Assembly (NCBI RefSeq): GCF_001314995.1
Contig: NZ_CP012938.1
Span: 310,001-374,000 of the forward strand
Length of the DNA: 64,000 nt
From: Bacteroides ovatus
GTDB lineage: Bacteria > Bacteroidota > Bacteroidia > Bacteroidales > Bacteroidaceae
Direction: 5' to 3'
Shown here one piece after another: positions 1 through 8,646 of the stretch (its first letter is position 1; the number at the start of each line of letters is the position of its first letter). Position numbers and translations under genes: made by a program. The notes under the pieces were generated by a model. It was not told the DNA's origin. It did not search any database and saw nothing but the letters and a program-made list of their open reading frames with translations.

Positions 1-572
1 ATGGACGTATTGGCCAAAAGTTCTTATATGCAGGCTGTGGGTACGGTGGTAGCTGTTTTCCTAAAGATGTAAAGGCTCTGGTACATACTGGAATTGATAA
101 CAACTATCATATGGAGGTGATTGAAGCTGTAGAGCGTGTGAACGAGCGTCAGAAGAGTATTGTCTACGATAAACTTACCATCTTGATGGGTGATGTAAAA
201 GGAAAGACTATTGCTTTGCTTGGCTTGGCTTTCAAGCCGGAAACCGATGATATGCGTGAAGCTCCAGCTTTAGTAGTAATAGACAAACTACTGAAGAACG
301 GGGCAACTGTCCGTGTGTTTGACCCTATTGCAATGCCCGAGTGTAAGCGTCGCATTGGTGATGTAGTGATTTATACTGAAAACCTTTACGATTGTGCAGT
401 TGGTGCTGAAGCTTTGTTGTTGATGACTGAATGGCGCCAGTTCCGTCTGCCTACGTGGAACGTTATTCAGAAGGTTATGAACGGTAAGTATATTGTAGAT
501 GGGCGTAATATTTGGAATCGTGTGGAGCTGGAGGAGATGGGATTTGTTTATACTCGGATTGGGGAGAAATAA
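1..572 (+). CDS. UDP-glucose/UDP-ManNAc 6-dehydrogenase family, C-terminal part
   Basis: This is the 3' part of a nucleotide-sugar dehydrogenase; the start lies before the window and the first complete codon is at base 3. These enzymes oxidise the C6 hydroxyl of a UDP-sugar to a carboxylate with two NAD+, supplying a uronic acid for the capsule. The visible protein opens with the active-site block GYGGSCFPKDV, which contains the catalytic cysteine and the following lysine. It continues through the central helix into the C-terminal UDP-binding Rossmann domain, where LLGLAFKPETDDMREAP is the conserved family motif. The protein ends normally (GRNIW...). UDP-glucose dehydrogenase is more likely than UDP-ManNAc dehydrogenase, but without the N-terminal half the substrate is not settled. 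Confidence 0.92.
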   Translation, partial: GRIGQKFLYAGCGYGGSCFPKDVKALVHTGIDNNYHMEVIEAVERVNERQKSIVYDKLTILMGDVKGKTIALLGLAFKPETDDMREAPALVVIDKLLKNGATVRVFDPIAMPECKRRIGDVVIYTENLYDCAVGAEALLLMTEWRQFRLPTWNVIQKVMNGKYIVDGRNIWNRVELEEMGFVYTRIGEK

Positions 573-630
573 TTTTTTCATTTAATATCTGCAAGTACAA
601 TGTAGATTTTATATCTTATAATTATTTTAA

Positions 631-2178
631 ATGAGTAATAGTTCTAATAATAAGCGTATAGCTAAGAATACTTTATTTTTATATTTACGAATGATAGTTG
701 TTATTATCATTGGATTATATACAAGTAGAGTTATTCTCCAAACGTTGGGGGTTGAAGATTATGGCATTTATAACCTTGTAGGAGGAATTGTATCTATGTT
801 ATCTTTTCTTAACTCTGCGATGGTAGGTGCTTCTCAGCGTTTTATTTCTTATGAATTAGGCTGTAACAATATCCAGAAACTTAAAAAAGTATTTGCGACA
901 TCTATTATAGCACATTGCACGTTGGCAGTTATTATATTAATTATTGGAGAAACTATTGGCTTATGGTTTGTGAACACTCAGTTGAATATAAATGCAGATA
1001 GAATGATTGCTGCTAATTGGGTTTATCAGTGCTCTATCGGTATCTTTTTATTAACTATTGTTAGTGTACCATTTAATGCTTGTATTGTAGCTCATGAACG
1101 AATGAAAGCTTTTGCCTATGTTAGTATATTAGAGGCGATCTTGAAGCTGTTAATTGTTTATGTATTGTTGATAGTTCTGATAGACAAGCTTATTACCTAT
1201 TCAATTTTAATGTTATGTACTTCGACTATAACTAGTTGTATATATGTGTTATATTGTAGGCATAACTTTGAAGAATCCCGAACAACAGTAATTGGGGATA
1301 AAAGACTATTTAGAGAAATGTTCGCTTTCACCAGTTGGAGTATTATTGGCAACTTTGGATTTACTTTTAGAGATCAAGGGTCAAATATTATATTGAATTT
1401 ATTTTATGGTACAACACTTAATGCAGCAAGGGGTATAGCTCAACAAGTAAATGGTATTATTAGTAATTTTGCAGGCAATTTTATCATGGCTTTAAATCCT
1501 CAAATTACTAAACAGTATGCTAGTGGTAAAACAGAACAATCTGTTAAACTTGTCTATACAGGTAGTCGATTTTCGTTTTTTTTATTATCTATAATTACAA
1601 TACCATTTTTTATAAATATCGACTACTTATTAAAAATATGGCTAGGTAGTGTTCCAGAGTATACAGGACTTTTTCTTAGGTTGGTGATGATATCTTCTCT
1701 TATTGGAGCTATGGCAAATCCTATTGTGACAGCTCTTCAGGCGACAGGGAAAATTAAAGTTTTTCAAATTATGATTTGTGTAATTATGTTGTGTGAACTT
1801 CCTTGTGCTTATTTAATTCTAAAATTGGGTGGGGCTCCTTATACAGCTATGTATCCTACTATTTTAATTACATTAATAGCTCTTTTTGCTAGATTCATTA
1901 TCTTAAAAAAAATGATTCCAGCATATAGCTTAAAGTTTTTCTCATTTTCGATTGTACTCCGGAATGTGTTGATTGCTTTTGCTAGCTTTATTGTTTCTCA
2001 ATATGTGAGAGATTGTTTTGATACTTCATTTCTAAATTTCTTTGTTACAGCAATTGTTTCGTTTGTTATAACTGTTATCTTGATTTATATCTTTGGTTTG
2101 AATTCGAACGAGCGTAATATCTTAAATAGTAAGTTAAAGCAATTAATCAATAGGCCACTGCCTGGAAAAATTGGCTAA
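631..2178 (+). CDS. wzx: Wzx-type polysaccharide flippase (MOP superfamily)
   Basis: A 515-residue, very hydrophobic protein with about 12-14 predicted membrane helices, the usual size and layout of a MOP-superfamily O-antigen or capsule repeat-unit translocase. The N-terminal pattern (IAKNTLFLYLRM, then TSRVILQTLGVEDYGIYNLV) is typical of Bacteroides Wzx proteins. It would move undecaprenyl-diphosphate-linked repeat units from the cytoplasmic to the periplasmic face of the inner membrane for polymerisation by Wzy, for which the 8647-9852 product is the candidate. It follows the UDP-sugar dehydrogenase after 58 bases and is strongly AT-rich. It was recognised from topology, size and context, so the precise substrate cannot be stated. 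Confidence 0.9.
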   Translation: MSNSSNNKRIAKNTLFLYLRMIVVIIIGLYTSRVILQTLGVEDYGIYNLVGGIVSMLSFLNSAMVGASQRFISYELGCNNIQKLKKVFATSIIAHCTLAVIILIIGETIGLWFVNTQLNINADRMIAANWVYQCSIGIFLLTIVSVPFNACIVAHERMKAFAYVSILEAILKLLIVYVLLIVLIDKLITYSILMLCTSTITSCIYVLYCRHNFEESRTTVIGDKRLFREMFAFTSWSIIGNFGFTFRDQGSNIILNLFYGTTLNAARGIAQQVNGIISNFAGNFIMALNPQITKQYASGKTEQSVKLVYTGSRFSFFLLSIITIPFFINIDYLLKIWLGSVPEYTGLFLRLVMISSLIGAMANPIVTALQATGKIKVFQIMICVIMLCELPCAYLILKLGGAPYTAMYPTILITLIALFARFIILKKMIPAYSLKFFSFSIVLRNVLIAFASFIVSQYVRDCFDTSFLNFFVTAIVSFVITVILIYIFGLNSNERNILNSKLKQLINRPLPGKIG

Positions 2179-2427
2179 AATAGTCAATTTTGAAAATCTT
2201 ATTAGATACAAGTATTATAAACACTGTCAGTAGGTGGAATGTCATATTTTATTTAAATACAAGAACCTGTTTTAGAGTTATCTATCTACCCATTAATCGA
2301 TATCAATGCCTCTCTAATAGTGATATACATATACTATGACTTTTACGTTGTTTGTATTTATTTCTATCTGTATAAAATGACTGTGTCATCCCCAATATAA
2401 GTGGATGATTGGCAAATAAATATTTTT

Positions 2428-3420
2428 ATGAAAACAAAAATCGTTTATGTATTGGTAAGTGACGAGAAGGACCTTTATTTGGAGCAAGCTTGGCTCTCAG
2501 TTTATTCCTTACGACTTCATAATCCAACAGCATATGTAGTGGTGTTGATGGATGATAACACAGAACGTTCACTAGTTGGTAAGCGCAATAAGTTTTGTGA
2601 GTTAGTAACCGAAATAAAGGTGGTAGATGTACCTATTGAATATACACCTGTGCAGCGTTCACGATATATTAAGACTAAAGCTCGGCAACATGTGGTTGGA
2701 GATTTTCTTTTTATTGATACTGATACTGTCGTAACTGATACCTTAGATGAGTTAGACAACATGGAAATGGAAATTGGTGTAGTGCCAGAGTTTCATATAG
2801 ATTTGAATCATTTTCCAGGTGTAAGTGGTTTACACGCTATAGCCCAACAGCTTGGGTGGAGTTATAATGAAAACGATAAGTATAACTATAATAGTGGTGC
2901 TGTTTATGTAAAAGATACACCAACTGCACATCAATTCTATCAAATGTGGCATGAATGCTGGCTAAAGTCAGTGACAGTACTACATCGGCATCATGATCAG
3001 CCTCCATTGGCAATGGCCAATCACTTGTTAAACCATCCCATTGTGCCTTTGAATGGCGTTTGGAACTGTCAAATATTAGAACGTGGTATTTTCTATTTGC
3101 CTGATGCAAAACTGGTGCATTATTTTGCTACCTCACGGTTGAAAAGTAAGGATGATTATATCTATGTGTTAGAAGATAGTGATATTTTTCGTGAGGTGAA
3201 AGAGTTGGGGGCTATTAGTAAGCGTACGCATCAGTTGCTTGCCGACGCAAAGAGAGTTTGTAACTCTCGTACGCAAATCGTAGCAGGTGCGGAGGCTGAT
3301 TTGCTTTATACACATGTATATCGTGTTATTAAAAAACTCTATCGGCGATATCCGGGTATGTTTCGATTGTTGAATAATATGCTTAAATACTTAGGTAATA
3401 TTAAAAGTAACTTAAAATAA
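2428..3420 (+). CDS. GT8-like glycosyltransferase
   Basis: A cytoplasmic GT-A-fold protein of 330 residues. The sequence FLFIDTDTVVTDTLDEL carries the DxD metal/nucleotide-sugar motif in the setting seen in GT8-related enzymes. Further on, YNSGAVYVKD and an HDQPPLA segment match the 'NSGxxx' and 'xDQ' blocks of that group. The frame stays open upstream to a GTG at 2401, but the ATG at 2428 followed by a Lys-rich start (MKTKIVYVLVSD) fits the beginning of the first beta-strand better. It is preceded by about 250 non-coding bases and followed after 12 bases by the nucleotidyltransferase gene. It likely adds one sugar of the capsule repeat; donor and acceptor are unknown. Confidence 0.82.
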   Translation: MKTKIVYVLVSDEKDLYLEQAWLSVYSLRLHNPTAYVVVLMDDNTERSLVGKRNKFCELVTEIKVVDVPIEYTPVQRSRYIKTKARQHVVGDFLFIDTDTVVTDTLDELDNMEMEIGVVPEFHIDLNHFPGVSGLHAIAQQLGWSYNENDKYNYNSGAVYVKDTPTAHQFYQMWHECWLKSVTVLHRHHDQPPLAMANHLLNHPIVPLNGVWNCQILERGIFYLPDAKLVHYFATSRLKSKDDYIYVLEDSDIFREVKELGAISKRTHQLLADAKRVCNSRTQIVAGAEADLLYTHVYRVIKKLYRRYPGMFRLLNNMLKYLGNIKSNLK

Positions 3421-3432
3421 TCAGATCGTAAA

Positions 3433-4164
3433 ATGAGACCTTTACACATTATTATGCCCATGGCTGGCGAAGGATCCCGCTTCCTGAAAGAAGGATGGAT
3501 GGTACCTAAGCCTTTGATACAACTTCATGGTGACCCCCTCTTTATAAGAGCTATTAACAGTTTGGATATAAGTGATATAGAAATGAAATACTCTTTTATT
3601 GTTCGTCAGGAGCATATTGATAAGTATGATATTGATAAAATGATAAGAGATTACTTACCAGTAGCTAATGTATACTCTGTTTTGAAGACTACGAGGGGGG
3701 CAGTAGAGACATGTCTGCTAGCTGAACAAGGTATTGATAAAGATGATGCCATTATTGTGATGGATTGCGATTTAGAATTTCGTAGTCTAAATTTTGTCGC
3801 TATAATTAAAGAGATACTATCTAAGACGATAGAAGAGGTAGATGGAGGTGCGTTGGTTTCTTTTCAATCGAACATGTCTAAATACAGTTATGCACAAATA
3901 GATGAGAACAATAATGTGTTGAGAACAGCAGAGAAGGAGGTTATTTCGAATCATGCGCTATGCGGAGCATATTTTTTCTCCAAAGCCGAAGGATTCTTAT
4001 CAGCTGCTTATCATTTATTAAATGAAGTGAATTTTAGCAAATCAGAGTTTTATGTATCGTTGTTGTATAATTATCTACTTCAAAAAGGTGAGACTGTACA
4101 ATTAGCAGAGATAGAAGAGTATTATTCTTATGGGACTCCCGAGGAGTTAGGTAGATATTTATGA
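3433..4164 (+). CDS. Sugar-phosphate-type nucleotidyltransferase
   Basis: A 243-residue NTP_transferase-fold enzyme. The signature loop is intact: IIMPMAGEGSRF near the start, then VPKPLIQL containing the catalytic lysine, and DAIIVMDCDLEF providing the metal-binding acidic residues. It would condense an NTP with a phosphorylated small molecule to make an NDP-activated donor and PPi. Its stop overlaps the next start by four bases (ATGA at 4161), so it is probably translationally coupled to the acyltransferase, HAD, kinase and second nucleotidyltransferase genes that follow. The length is shorter than RmlA or GalU (about 290) and close to LicC-type cytidylyltransferases. Together with the kinase at 5745 this suggests a CDP-activated substituent, which is an inference. 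Confidence 0.85.
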   Translation: MRPLHIIMPMAGEGSRFLKEGWMVPKPLIQLHGDPLFIRAINSLDISDIEMKYSFIVRQEHIDKYDIDKMIRDYLPVANVYSVLKTTRGAVETCLLAEQGIDKDDAIIVMDCDLEFRSLNFVAIIKEILSKTIEEVDGGALVSFQSNMSKYSYAQIDENNNVLRTAEKEVISNHALCGAYFFSKAEGFLSAAYHLLNEVNFSKSEFYVSLLYNYLLQKGETVQLAEIEEYYSYGTPEELGRYL

Positions 4165-5183
4165 CAAGAGAAAGATTAATATTTATAGACTATTGTAAGG
4201 CTATAGCCATTGTATTAGTGTTTTTAGGTCATTCTAAAAGTGCAATAGGAGGAGAATGTCAAGATATAATTTATGCATTTCATATGCCCTTATTTTTCTT
4301 TGTGTCAGGGTTCTTGTTTAAGAAGATGCCATGGCGGGAACAATTGTGTAAATTACGTGATGGTTTGATTATTCCATCGTTATTTTTTATACTTTTCTCA
4401 TATATAACTCTCTATGTCCCACGTAATATATCTCATTGCAATTATACAGATATGTGGTCGTTTTTAGAGGTGTTTGTGTTAGTGCCTGTTAAAGATGTAG
4501 TTCGTGGTTTGTCAGTTTGTGATAACGGAAGTATATGGTTTGTATTCTCTTTATTGTTGAGTACACTTACTGTAAGGGTTATACCCGATAAAGTGATAGC
4601 ATGGTGTTATAATCATTTTCTGATTTTTTTGTTTTTTGTTCCGTTATTGGGTTCGGTGTGGGGATATTTTTTCCCTAAAGAGTTGCCTTGGAACTTTCAA
4701 CGTTATTACATAATTTGTATTTATTTCCTCTTAGGTAATATATGTGCACAATATTACATTGCACACAAAGAAAAATATAGTAGAATAAATATTTATTATC
4801 AAATTCTGTTTGTGGCTTTAGGTGCTTTGTTGTTTTTATTTGTCCATCCTATTTTGAGATGGCACAATTATAGTGCATCGATATGGCTATCTTATCAGAC
4901 ATTTTTTTTGTCACTAGTAGGTATCGTGGGATCCTTGTTTGTGAGTTTTTATCTAAGTCTACAGATAGGAAGGAATAAAATAGTAGAGTTTCTTTCAAAT
5001 AATACATTCACATTATTTGCTACAGAGGTCGTATGGGGTTGGAATTTGCACAGGCTAGAATTGGTTACCTCTATGGTGATGTCTCCCTTTCTGAAAGTTA
5101 TTCTTCAGTTTGTAATGGGTGGTGTATTCGCTTATCTCCTCAATCGATTTACTCCAGTTTTAATTGGTAAAAAGAAATCATGA
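4161..5183 (+). CDS. Acyltransferase-3 family membrane protein
   Basis: A 340-residue polytopic protein of the acyltransferase-3 (OafA/WecH) family. The first block, FIDYCKAIAIVLVFLGHSKS, has the conserved catalytic-type His. AFHMPLFFFVSGFLFKK matches the second conserved block, and about ten hydrophobic segments follow. Family members transfer acetyl or other acyl groups from the cytoplasm to hydroxyls of surface polysaccharides. It overlaps the upstream nucleotidyltransferase and the downstream HAD gene by four bases each, so it belongs to the coupled cassette 3433-7281. It may acylate the same substituent that the cassette activates, or the growing repeat unit. Confidence 0.88.
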   Translation: MTRERLIFIDYCKAIAIVLVFLGHSKSAIGGECQDIIYAFHMPLFFFVSGFLFKKMPWREQLCKLRDGLIIPSLFFILFSYITLYVPRNISHCNYTDMWSFLEVFVLVPVKDVVRGLSVCDNGSIWFVFSLLLSTLTVRVIPDKVIAWCYNHFLIFLFFVPLLGSVWGYFFPKELPWNFQRYYIICIYFLLGNICAQYYIAHKEKYSRINIYYQILFVALGALLFLFVHPILRWHNYSASIWLSYQTFFLSLVGIVGSLFVSFYLSLQIGRNKIVEFLSNNTFTLFATEVVWGWNLHRLELVTSMVMSPFLKVILQFVMGGVFAYLLNRFTPVLIGKKKS

Positions 5184-5755
5184 ATGAAGAAATAAAACTT
5201 ATAATTACTGACTTCGATGGTACACTTGTAGATACTTTTGAAGCCAACTTGTGTGCTTACCAAGAAGCCTTTGTATCATGTGGACTACAGTTACATGTAG
5301 ACTTCTATCGGCAATGTTTTGGTTTGCGTTTTGAAGTTTTTATGGAGAAGGCTGGTATTACTGATTCTTCTGTGTGTCATCGTATTAAAGAAAAAAAAAT
5401 GCAGGTGTATCCTCATTATTTTGACAGATTGAAACCGAATTTAGCGTTGATACACTTTCTCAAGTCATGCAAGCAGTCGGGTATACAAATAGCTATTGCG
5501 TCTACTGCGCATAACATAAATTTACTTAATGTGCTTCGCTATTTAGGAATTGCTGACTTTTTTGATTTTATCTTAAGTGGAGTAGATGTAGCAAGAGGAA
5601 AACCTGCGCCAGATATTTATATCAAGGCTTTAGAGGTGGCACATGTTGATGCTTCGCAAGCACTAGTTTTTGAAGATTCGGAGGTCGGCTTTCGGGCGGC
5701 GGAGAAAGCTGGTTTAAAATATATAAAGATTAATCCTGAATTTTATGGAAATTGA
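5180..5755 (+). CDS. HAD-IA family phosphatase/phosphoglucomutase-like
   Basis: A 191-residue HAD-superfamily hydrolase of the beta-phosphoglucomutase/phosphatase subgroup. Motif I is TDFDGTLVDT with the nucleophile and acid/base aspartates. Motif II lies in IAIASTAHNINL, motif III is the Lys in RGKPAPDIY, and motif IV is LVFEDSEVGFRAA. The helical cap sits between motifs I and II, as in subfamily IA. It is coupled by four-base overlap to the acyltransferase before it and by an 11-base overlap to the kinase after it. A dephosphorylation or phospho-isomerisation step in making a phosphorylated capsule substituent is the simplest role; the substrate is not visible from sequence. Confidence 0.85.
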   Translation: MNEEIKLIITDFDGTLVDTFEANLCAYQEAFVSCGLQLHVDFYRQCFGLRFEVFMEKAGITDSSVCHRIKEKKMQVYPHYFDRLKPNLALIHFLKSCKQSGIQIAIASTAHNINLLNVLRYLGIADFFDFILSGVDVARGKPAPDIYIKALEVAHVDASQALVFEDSEVGFRAAEKAGLKYIKINPEFYGN

Positions 5756-6608
5756 AGTGAAGGGACATTCGGGGTGTAATATAGACATTGTACGTGAAGG
5801 TAAAAAACTCTTTATTTACAAATGTTCCGAAGATCCTAAATATTTAGATCGTTTGGTAAAGCAAGCAGAAAAACAGCGGCTGGCTTCCATGTATGAGTAT
5901 CAACATACCCGTATTCCGCAAATATTTTGTGTGGATAGGTCGAAAAATAAAGTATCTGTGAAAATGGAATATATCTATTCGAAGAACTTTATAGGTTATT
6001 TTGAATCGGCAGGATTTGAACAGATTTCCTATTTCATTAAAGCATTAATTCTCTTTATTGAAAAAGAATTAAAAGAGTCAACTATGCAAGTAGTAGATAA
6101 GCAAGTGCTGCTCGAAAAATTTAAAAGTGTAGGCGAAAAACTGATTATTAATTCTGTATTATGCAGTGATGAGGATACAAAGGAATTATTTGAAAGTTCC
6201 TTACAAATATTTGAGAAGATAGAATGCATAAAGATTCCGATAGGTATATGTCATGGTGATTTAACTTTTTCCAATATTTTATTTAATGGCAACAACTACT
6301 ATTTGATAGACTTTTTGGATTCGTTTATAGAGTCTCCTTTGATGGATATTGTTAAGGTACGTCAGGACTCTGCCTATATGTGGTCACAGCTAATGTATAT
6401 TCATGAGTATGATCAAACTAGGTTGAATATAATTTCTGAAAAGATAGATCGTGACATTACTGCTCATTTCGAACAGTACGATTGGTTCCGTACCTACTAT
6501 AAGCCTTTTCAGTTGATGAATTTTTGGCGTATTTTGCAATATGCCAAAGAGGAACAAGTTATCGTTTATTTGAAGCAAGTCATTAAATCTATATTGTATG
6601 AGTTTTAG
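5745..6608 (+). CDS. APH/choline-kinase-like small-molecule kinase
   Basis: A 287-residue protein of the aminoglycoside-phosphotransferase/choline-kinase (protein-kinase-like) fold. The catalytic loop is ICHGDLTFSNILF (Brenner motif HGDxxxxN), followed by YLIDFLDSF, in which the IDF aspartate replaces the DFG aspartate as usual in APH enzymes. N-terminal strands contain the glycine-poor nucleotide loop and a candidate ATP-binding Lys (KLFIYKC). Such kinases phosphorylate choline, ethanolamine, sugars or similar alcohols. Overlaps at both ends place it between the HAD enzyme and a second nucleotidyltransferase-like gene. LicA-type function is possible, but no LicD-type phosphotransferase is seen nearby, so the acceptor remains open. 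Confidence 0.82.
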   Translation: MEIEVKGHSGCNIDIVREGKKLFIYKCSEDPKYLDRLVKQAEKQRLASMYEYQHTRIPQIFCVDRSKNKVSVKMEYIYSKNFIGYFESAGFEQISYFIKALILFIEKELKESTMQVVDKQVLLEKFKSVGEKLIINSVLCSDEDTKELFESSLQIFEKIECIKIPIGICHGDLTFSNILFNGNNYYLIDFLDSFIESPLMDIVKVRQDSAYMWSQLMYIHEYDQTRLNIISEKIDRDITAHFEQYDWFRTYYKPFQLMNFWRILQYAKEEQVIVYLKQVIKSILYEF

Positions 6609-7281
6609 TTTGATTGTACCCATCGCCGCTAACAAAAAGGAGTATAAGAAACAGATTCCTGAAGAATTTTTGTTTACTCAAGAAGGACTAATGAGGTGTG
6701 TAAGAGCTATCATGGGCATTGATTTAACCATATTTAGCCATATTTATTTCACTATTCTTCGTAAACATAGTGAACGTTATTTTCTTAAAGAATTGTTGGA
6801 GACACAGTTTAAGCGATTAGGTTTGGAAAAAGCTATGGTAGTGGAGTTAGAGCATCATACATATTCACAACCTGCAACAGTATATGAAACTATTAAGCTA
6901 GTCGGAATATCTGGCTGCTTTATGGTGAAAGATGCTGATTGTTATCTTGAGGGTGAAGTTCTGCCTGAAAATAGTGTGGCCGTTTATCCTTTAGAGAAGC
7001 TGGATTGGGTAGACCCACAACATAAAAGCTATGTAGCAGTAGACGATATGTCTTACGTTACCAATATCATTGAAAAGCGCATCATTAGCCATTATTTTTG
7101 TGCTGGGGCATATGTGTTCGAAAGTACAGATGATTACTGTCAATGCTTTGAGTCATTAAGGGGTAACGATACTTTATATTTATCGCACATCATCTATAAA
7201 ATGCTTTTACAGGGTAATATCTTCCGTCCTATTATAGCAAAAAGTTACATTGATTTTAATATTAGAAACCAGAATTGTTGA
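6598..7281 (+). CDS. Nucleotidyltransferase-like protein with degenerate signature loop
   Basis: A 227-residue protein whose overall pattern resembles the 3433-4164 nucleotidyltransferase: an N-terminal SLIVPIAANK strand-loop, a KDADCYL acidic motif at the place of the metal site, and a late CAGAYVFES strand matching CGAYFFS of its neighbour. The nucleotide-binding loop is not canonical. GxGxRF is replaced by ANKKEY, and the expected PKP is IPEEFLF. It may therefore bind a nucleotide sugar without nucleotidyltransfer, act as a GT-A-type transferase, or partner the upstream enzyme. It overlaps the kinase gene by 11 bases and closes the coupled cassette. Confidence 0.65.
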   Translation: MSFSLIVPIAANKKEYKKQIPEEFLFTQEGLMRCVRAIMGIDLTIFSHIYFTILRKHSERYFLKELLETQFKRLGLEKAMVVELEHHTYSQPATVYETIKLVGISGCFMVKDADCYLEGEVLPENSVAVYPLEKLDWVDPQHKSYVAVDDMSYVTNIIEKRIISHYFCAGAYVFESTDDYCQCFESLRGNDTLYLSHIIYKMLLQGNIFRPIIAKSYIDFNIRNQNC

Positions 7282-7428
7282 GACAAGATATTTATTGTCT
7301 GAACACTAATTGATAGTATACTCGCTTAATCATTTATGTATTTTATATTATTTTTTATAGGTGATGGTATTAGTAGTGAAAGTGTGTTAATTTGTAATTA
7401 TATGTGATAGAATTCTTTAAATCGTTTT

Positions 7429-8538
7429 ATGGATAAAAAAAAGAATATGCGCATTTGCATAGCAGGAAGAGGAAACGTAAAAGATCCCATATTATGGTCT
7501 GGAACTCCCCGAAATTTATACGACGCTTTTACTAATATACCTTCACTTAATATAGATATTTTGGATTGGAGTATTTTTAAGCCAATTTTTAGTTTGTATT
7601 GCGTAGTATATAGCAAATTCTTTTTCACATGGGGAGCGATTTGCGATCCGTTATTATATTGTTTAGGCAAACGTACAATTAATAAGAAAATAAAATGTTT
7701 ATCTAATAAGTATGACTACGTTCTTTTTTGTAGTGGTGATCTTTGTATTACAAATTCAATGAGAAATTTTGCAAAGTTTGCTTATTATACTGATATTTAC
7801 TTGGCTGATGTAGTACCTTACTATAAAAGAAAAAAATGGGGAGTAAAAAGTTTTTTGAAACAATATAATGAGAACCTGAAAGAGCAATATAATAGGTGTG
7901 ATTTTATTTTTACGCAAAATGAATGGACAAGACAGAGTATTATTGATAAATTGCAAATTCCATCAGATAAGGTCATTAATGTGCATTTTGGTGTAAACTT
8001 AACGCCCTATATAGGTGAAAAAGATTATTCTAGAAATTTGCTATTGATAGTTCTTCGTAAAGGTTTAGAAGAGTATAAAGGTTTGTATCTATTGCTGGAT
8101 GCATTTAAGATACTTTACCAAGATATAAAGAATGTAGAGTTGGCAGTGGTGGGAACAGATGTAGGTGATGGAATAGAGGGAGTAACTTGTTATTATAATC
8201 AACCTCGTGAGACTACAGTCAAGCTTTTTCAAGAATCTACATTATATGTGATGCCGGCAATTCGTGAACCTAATGGAATAACATATTTAGAAGGATTAGC
8301 TAATAAATCTCCTATAGTAGGGTTAAATAGATTTGCATTTCCAGAGTTTTCTGGTTATGGAGAGTGGGGATTCCTATGTGAAAATGATAATCCCAATGAA
8401 TTAGCAGGGCTTCTTAAAGATGCGCTCTCTGATAAATATAGATTAAAAGAGATGGGATTAAAGGGACAGAAGTTTGTTGAGAAAAACTTTAAATGGGAAG
8501 TCGTAGTAGATAGAATACTAACAGAAATGAATCGGTGA
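7429..8538 (+). CDS. GT4-family glycosyltransferase
   Basis: A 369-residue GT-B-fold enzyme. The C-terminal half carries GT4 hallmarks: LLLIVLRKGLEEYKGLYLLL as the start of the nucleotide-sugar domain, then VELAVVGTD, STLYVMPAIREPNGITYLEGLA and the acidic EPNG-ITYLEG donor-binding segment. The N-terminal half is the acceptor domain and contains EWTRQSIIDKL before the interdomain region with VHFGVN. An in-frame ATG at 7447 is an alternative start; the first ATG is kept because both precede the first beta-strand MRICIAGRG. It stands about 150 bases after the phospho-substituent cassette. It should add one sugar to the lipid-linked repeat; donor unknown. Confidence 0.85.
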   Translation: MDKKKNMRICIAGRGNVKDPILWSGTPRNLYDAFTNIPSLNIDILDWSIFKPIFSLYCVVYSKFFFTWGAICDPLLYCLGKRTINKKIKCLSNKYDYVLFCSGDLCITNSMRNFAKFAYYTDIYLADVVPYYKRKKWGVKSFLKQYNENLKEQYNRCDFIFTQNEWTRQSIIDKLQIPSDKVINVHFGVNLTPYIGEKDYSRNLLLIVLRKGLEEYKGLYLLLDAFKILYQDIKNVELAVVGTDVGDGIEGVTCYYNQPRETTVKLFQESTLYVMPAIREPNGITYLEGLANKSPIVGLNRFAFPEFSGYGEWGFLCENDNPNELAGLLKDALSDKYRLKEMGLKGQKFVEKNFKWEVVVDRILTEMNR

Positions 8539-8646
8539 ACGATTTTGTAATTTTGTGTCAATACTTTAAACAGCAAACAATAATTTGTTAGGTTTATATG
8601 CTATTTGAATTTTTAGCTTTATAATGTATTTCAAACGATAAATTAG

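Noticed and set aside
2401..2427. GTG start extending the GT8-like protein by nine residues
   Set aside because: The extension is not family-like, and the ATG at 2428 begins at the first beta-strand.
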